Source of the DNA: Chloromonas sp. AAM2
Taxonomy: Eukaryota; Chlorophyta; Chlorophyceae; Chlamydomonadales; Chlamydomonadaceae
Direction: 5' to 3'
Length of the DNA stretch: 23,650 nucleotides
Assembly (NCBI GenBank): GCA_004335635.1
Contig: QAXH01003158.1
Coordinates: 1-23,650 of the forward strand
How positions within the stretch are numbered: position 1 is the first letter of the stretch; each line of letters opens with the position of its first letter. The notes under the pieces were generated by a model that was not told where the DNA came from, did not search any database, and saw only the letters and a program-made list of their open reading frames with translations. Made by a program: the position numbers and the translations under genes. Shown piece after piece: positions 18,599-23,650 of this stretch.

Positions 18599-21500
18599 AT
18601 GGCTGCAACGCATGAGGTTAGGAGCGGGGAGGACGAGCCGATGCTTGGTAACACAGCTGCGGAACAGCCAGCGGGCAGTCAGACGCAAGCAGTCCGTGGT
18701 AACCCAGCAGTGGAAGAACGGGATGCACCCGCGACCTCCTCCGCGGGGCCCCACCCGCGCGCCGAGGACATGGCCACCTCCAGCCGGGACACCATAAAAG
18801 CGGAGGAAAATGAACAAGCAGGCCATACCGGATTGCAGCCGGATATAAATGCTGCCGATGTACAGCCTGATGCCTCGCGCGCTGAATTCAACCGGGCCCA
18901 ACCCCGCAACGATGTGGCGGACGGGACTGAGCATGCCGTATCCCAGTGCACTACCCATGCAGCGGGGACACACCAGGACGAACATGGTGTTGATGCAGAG
19001 CATGCAGCGTCTCAAGGCACTATACATGGCAGTCAGGTGGAGATGGATGCATCCCATGAGCCTCATGCTGACCAACAGCCAAGCAGTCGGCATCAAGAGT
19101 TTGCATTCCGCCCAACGCGACCACGCTCCCGCAGTGTACACCGGCACCGCTCTAGTGGCGGGCACACACCAGCATTGTCTGATCCAATCACACCACATGC
19201 ACCCACATCAGGCCTGGACAGCCTTGCTGCGGCAGCATGGGAGCTCAATGAGGAGGAGGGCGGGAACGACCAGGGTATCACTGGACGGGCCAGCAGCCAG
19301 CGAGACAGCGAGGCCTATCTTGGCGGCGGGTACGGTGGCCATGGGGAGTACCTGGACTATGATGACGAGGGCATAGATGGAGACCAAGACTACGATGATG
19401 ATGGGGATGAAGAGGGTGATGGTAAGCAAAGGCAGGAACTCTTCTTCGTGGCTCGTTTTCACCGGAGCCGGCAGCATCAGAGACTGCCAGATGCAGTGAG
19501 GAGGAGGGAACATTGAGCGAATGCATAGTGCCAAATGGGGACATCCATGCTTGATAACCAGCCCACGCACCAGCTTGAGCACTTGGGCGCGCTTGCTGTT
19601 CCACAGGGCTCTATTCAACCCTATGTTTGCTGGCATTGAGTTGAACAAGCAACTTTATATGCTTAATGAAAACTCATATATCCTGTTTGAATGGGGTTTG
19701 TGTCCTGTTGAATGTGCAGACGACGCTAGCCCATATGCAGGCGGTGGCGGGGGTGGGAGCGGGGGCGGGCGTGGTTCCAGCGCTGGTCGTCGGGCGTGTC
19801 CCCGGCGGGGCGGAGCCCCACGCCCCCGTGACCCGTCAGCCGAGACAGGGACGGAGGAGGCGGGGTTGCAGTACGCAGCAACCTCTGGGCGGCCTGAGCT
19901 TGATGCATGCTCGCCGGATGCCTTTGAAGCTGACCTTGTTGGTTTCTTGACATCCAGGGGTGAGAGGCAATTGGCAGCGCATGTGCGGGAGAAGCGCATC
20001 ACATGGTGGGTGCTGGTCACACATGCAGGCCATGTTCAACATAATCCCAACGGGATATGCATAGCAGGTCATTCCAGCCAATCAGCGCATCAGGCATACA
20101 GACGCTGTTCGAGCCAAGATATTGAGGGGCTGACGCATCTTCAGGAAAGTTTGAGGGGCCGACGCATCGCATCTGTATGGATGCACAGCAGTGACCAAGA
20201 ACTCTGCTCGTGTTGTCCCTTGCAGCAACTCCCTGCCGTTGGACATCTATGGCTTGTACCGCGAGGTGGTTAAGCGAGGCGGTTACATAGCCAATGAGCG
20301 GTACGATGACAGGGGCTCCCGCTGGACAGGAACTATCAACTTTGCTGGTGACATCTTCCCGCGCCTGCGCAACTGGACTGCGAATAACCGGGCCACGTCT
20401 GTTGGGTCGCAGCTGCTCAACAACTACCGCAAGTGCGTTTTAGGGCTGGTTCAACAAGGGTTGCCAAGGGAGGGATGTAGCACTCAAGATTGCCAAGGGA
20501 GGGATGTAGCACTCAGCAGGTTTGGGCCTTGGCAAGCCCTTACTATTGTATCAGGGCATCCGCCGAACTGTTGGCAACAGGTTGCTGATGTGCCACAGAT
20601 CGTTGCTACGAACTGATCACAGCCATTTTCCATACTGCATCATGTCGTGTAGCACAATCATGCCTTGCATATCAGCTCTCAGGTTTGTAGCCTCTTTGCT
20701 AGCATCACGGCCCCATTACTTCTTTTTCCTGTTTTTGTATGCAGGTTCCTGTTGGCGTACGAGCGTGCGTACCTGCGCTGGGACCTGCCCCACACGGAGC
20801 AGGCAGCTCAGCAGCGCCAGGCAGCGGCAACTGCAGGCTCCAACCATTCTGCGGCCGCGTCTGCCATCGTAGCAGCTGCCATAGCCTCCAACTCGAGGCG
20901 TGTGCAGGTACTTGGGAGGGTATAGGGTCTGTGTCTCGGCACTGCACTTGCATCGGGCATGCCACAAGCTCAGCTCTTACCAGTGGTCTCGTATTGTCAG
21001 ACAGCCGGAACCCCTTGCACCCTGTGGATGAATGGTTCAGTTGGTTGGATGTTTGATGCATTTTCCGTTCTCGTGCTCTGCTTATGCAGGGATGGGACAG
21101 CAGCGAGGCGCAGCCCACCCCTGGGGGCACACCCGGTGTGGCTGGTGGCAGCACGGGCCCCTCAGCAGCAGCCAGCCGCCGCTCCAGCGCCGGCAACCCG
21201 CCCACCGGCAGCAAGCGCACCAGCCAAGCGATGGCAGCCAGCGGAGAACCAGCCGGCAACTACGCGGACGGTGGCAACACTGGAATGGCACTTGATGATG
21301 ATGCACAGCCGCAAGGGCTGACACGGTCAGCTAGCTGGGTGGCCGGTGAAACAGTCAATGTGTTGGACATCAGCGGGGGCGGCACGGGCGGGCCTGGGTC
21401 CACGCAACAGGGCAACAACAAGCGACGCAGACAGGCATCGGCAAGTGCAGATGGTACCCCAGCGTCCACCCTGCCGCTTGCCCTGAGTATGCCCCCACTG

Positions 21501-23650
21501 CCAGCTGCGCTGACAGCGGTACAGCAGCACTCGGTGCCGCAGCACCAGCCGGGCGTGCGGCGTGTGCAGCAGCTGCAGCAGCTGTGGGCGCAGGCACAGC
21601 TGACGCAGGTGATGAGTGGGCAGCAGTGCCTGTTGCCGGGACAGCTGCTGCTTGTGCCGGACCCTGCCCAGCCAGCCGCACAGTGGGCTGTGTTGGTGGC
21701 GGACCTAGGGGAGCTGCCATTAGAGGTGGCGGACGGGCTACGTTTGCCTCATCAACCAGGGCTCCTACAAGTGACAAGGCTTCCGTTCAAGCTGGCGGTG
21801 AGTGTGCTGGTCCTCCCCCATAGCATGCCATGCCACCATGCAAACAAAATGCAGACAGACTATGAATGTCACGTTCCACATGCCATGGTGGGGTGTGCGC
21901 TCGAAGTCATCCAGGCATGCACATCAGTGTGGCGTGCTTGCATCGCCTGGACCATCAACCACGCTTTGGCTCTGTCAATGTTTGCTCATGCCCCTTACCA
22001 TGTCGTGTCAGACTCCTTGTGGTTCATAAGCCACGTCCCAAACCAGTAGAGCGGTCCTTGAGGCACGTGCAAGCAGGTTTGCTGCAGCGTCTTGACAGGT
22101 TGGACTCTGCTGTTTTACATTTGCACGCTGTTCTACACTTGCACAAACTTGCAAGCACGGGTGCTTGCTGGTGCAGGAAGCAAGCCACGGCGGCCGGTTA
22201 GAAGATGCCACGCCCATCCTGCTCCTAGGCAGCGGGGCCATCGGCTGGGTGGACCGCGTGTCATGCCGCCCCGCCACCCCTGTCGCACTCTCCACAGCCA
22301 TGTCTTCCGCATGGGCACGTGTGCACATGGCGGGCGGCCCGGGCGCGCTGGGCTACGCTGCACACAGCGACATGGCGTGCATACGCGGGCTCAAGGTTGC
22401 AGCAGAACTCATGGCGGTTGGCTCGCAGAGCGGAGGCGGGCCAAACGGGTCTATGGGCTCAATGGCGGCTGCACGCGATTGTATGCAGGTGCGCAGTGGC
22501 GTCAGTGTTTTTTTACCATCCTGTAACGTTTTCCACGTTGGTAAATCTACATGTTGAAACTACCAGAAACAGATCAAAAAAGATGAGAAGCTGCTGAAAA
22601 CCATTAAGGAACCGACCGTAACATGATGATTGATTATTGAGCACTTGCCACGGAAACGACACTGTGTGGCATGCTGGGCTCGCACTGCACCAGACCAGAC
22701 CTTACCTCACCAATCCTGCTGGGCGCATGCACAACAGCTGGCCTTCCACTTGTGACTTGGAACCGTGTTGCCAGTGATGGCATTTGTACTGTGCTGCCTG
22801 CTAACAGTGAGCTTTCTTGGCTTGATAATTGCCTGGCGCGTAATTCTTCAAGCGACACTGTGTGTAGCTGCAGTACCGTGGATTCAACCATGATAATGCC
22901 ACCAAACTGCAGATTGCTGCCATGAGCCACTCCTCCCGCAAGCTGTTGGAGCTGGAGGGCTCCCTTTGTCCCGGCAGCGTGGCCACATCATCCATTGCCT
23001 TCTGGCAGGCGTGGCGCAAGGCAGTGGCCGCTGCTGATTCCCCCGCGCTCCTCAGCACCTCCATCCTTGCACTCGCACACCAGGTCAGTGCGCGCCTCAA
23101 TCAGTGTGTGCCTTTACCCATTTTTAGATACTTTGTGCTATGATGCTCAAGGTAGGTGCTGCTCGACTGCACTTATGAGTAGTCCAGATCTACAAGAGGA
23201 TTAAACGTCACCTATCAATGAACTTTAGACAACGTGCCAGATGGGCGAAGCCTTGTTCGATCTTGCGGCCTCACTGCGATTTGTCGTTTTCAGCCTTACG
23301 TGACATATGTTACCTCAAACTTCAGAAGGCTACCAAGCAACCGTCTAACAAAGCAATTGAATAGTAGTACTTGTACTACTAGTAGTTCCGTAGTAGTTGT
23401 TGTCGGATTTCATGCTCCACCTGATGGTTGCTGCTGTCAGCTCTGGAGTTTACTGTGCAGCGCTGCAATGCAATACGTGTGCATCAAATGGTGGCTGACT
23501 GTGCTGGCCGTTTACGTGCAGATCAGTCCTGGCTTTCTGGCCGTATCCATGGAGAGCCTCTGGCCTGAACTGCTAGCCCTACTGGGCCTGAGCCCGCCCG
23601 TGGCAGCAGCCACCAGCGGCTCGGGGGGACCCCCCCTGCTCGTGTCAGGG
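18599..23650 (+). CDS. ARID (AT-rich interaction domain) DNA-binding protein, 3' truncated by the window
   Basis: Exons are 18599-19421, 19720-20005, 20226-20432, 20745-20907, 21090-21797, 22177-22488, 22913-23083 and 23522 to the window end. All have GT-AG introns and join in phase for 933 residues with no stop. ATG 18599 (context CATCATGGCT) is preferred over an in-frame ATG at 18455 because of its context. Residues 1-275 are disordered, with an Arg/Ser patch (RPRSRSVHRHRSS, 174-186) and an acidic Asp/Glu/Tyr stretch at 251-276. A Gly run follows at 282-292. The ARID spans about 343-448: FEADLVGFLTSRGE, LPLDIYGLYREVVKRGGY, W403, LLNNYRKFLLAYE. Later parts are Gln/Ala/Pro-rich, with a possible nuclear signal KRRR at 604-607. 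Exons 6-8 look folded (helical) but I recognise no domain. ARID proteins bind DNA in chromatin-remodelling or transcription complexes; which complex is unknown. Confidence 0.9.
20122..20168. repeat. Direct repeat, 18-bp unit x 2, in ARID intron 2
   Basis: TTGAGGGGCTGACGCATC at 20122-20139 recurs with one change at 20151-20168, period 29. Confidence 0.8.
20461..20515. repeat. Perfect direct repeat, 26-bp unit x 2, in ARID intron 3
   Basis: The segment beginning TTGCCAAGGGAGGGATG at 20461-20486 is repeated exactly at 20490-20515. The period is 29, the same as the unrelated repeat in intron 2. Confidence 0.9.
23362..23381. repeat. Perfect 9-bp palindrome with 2-nt loop in ARID intron 7
   Basis: TAGTAGTAC, TT, GTACTACTA forms a perfect stem and is followed by more TAG/ACT triplets. 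It is probably part of a local trinucleotide-type repeat. Confidence 0.8.

Noticed and set aside
18584..19198. 204-codon minus-strand open frame
   Set aside because: It is a shadow of ARID exon 1, whose plus-strand frame continues in phase through seven more exons.
20705..21259. 184-codon minus-strand open frame
   Set aside because: It is antisense to ARID exons 4 and 5 and is explained by their codon composition.

Overview
The window is nuclear DNA of a flagellated green alga, most likely a chlorophyte of the Chlamydomonadales/Volvocales or a close relative. Three things point there. It holds a nuclear photosystem I gene (psaD) with a chloroplast transit peptide. It holds an intraflagellar transport GTPase (IFT27). 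Its genes have many short GT-AG introns, and several have TGTAA, the green-algal poly(A) signal, shortly after the stop codon. Base composition and third-position bias look more moderate than in Chlamydomonas reinhardtii; this is judged by eye, not computed. No bacterial, organellar or viral gene was seen.

Layout, left to right. (1) 1-1254 (+): last four exons of a kinesin-13 (KIF2/MCAK family) motor gene, cut by the window edge. (2) 2542-3443 (-): complete psaD in four exons, convergent with the kinesin. (3) 3444-5222: spacer with a 24-base A run and one copy of a short dispersed repeat. (4) 5223-6512 (-): HMA-domain (copper-chaperone-like) protein with a probable plastid transit peptide, divergent from (5) 6817-9307 (+), an unrecognised protein with one C-terminal membrane helix. 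The last intron of that gene holds a decayed copy of an exon end and the left arm of a perfect 23-bp inverted repeat. The right arm lies 2.7 kb away, at the 3' end of IFT27. (6) 11093-13113 (-): complete six-exon IFT27, divergent across 374 bp from (7) 13488-15483 (+), an eight-exon gene for a tandem Agenet/Tudor protein that resembles the N terminus of FMRP but lacks KH domains. (8) 15484-18598: gene-poor, with weak signs of a minus-strand gene near 17983-18381. (9) 18599-23650 (+): at least eight exons of a large ARID DNA-binding protein, running off the right edge.

The genes do not form a pathway; this is ordinary eukaryotic gene order. Kinesin-13 and IFT27 both act on cilia and microtubules, PsaD and perhaps the HMA protein act in the plastid, and the ARID and Agenet proteins are probably chromatin or RNA regulators. 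All exon boundaries were read from splice sites, reading phase and family resemblance, and most joins are phase-consistent. No previously undescribed system is evident. The points most worth a second look are the IR-flanked segment that encloses a host exon, the apparent insertion in IFT27 switch II, the KH-less FMRP-like protein, and the intron-bearing psaD.
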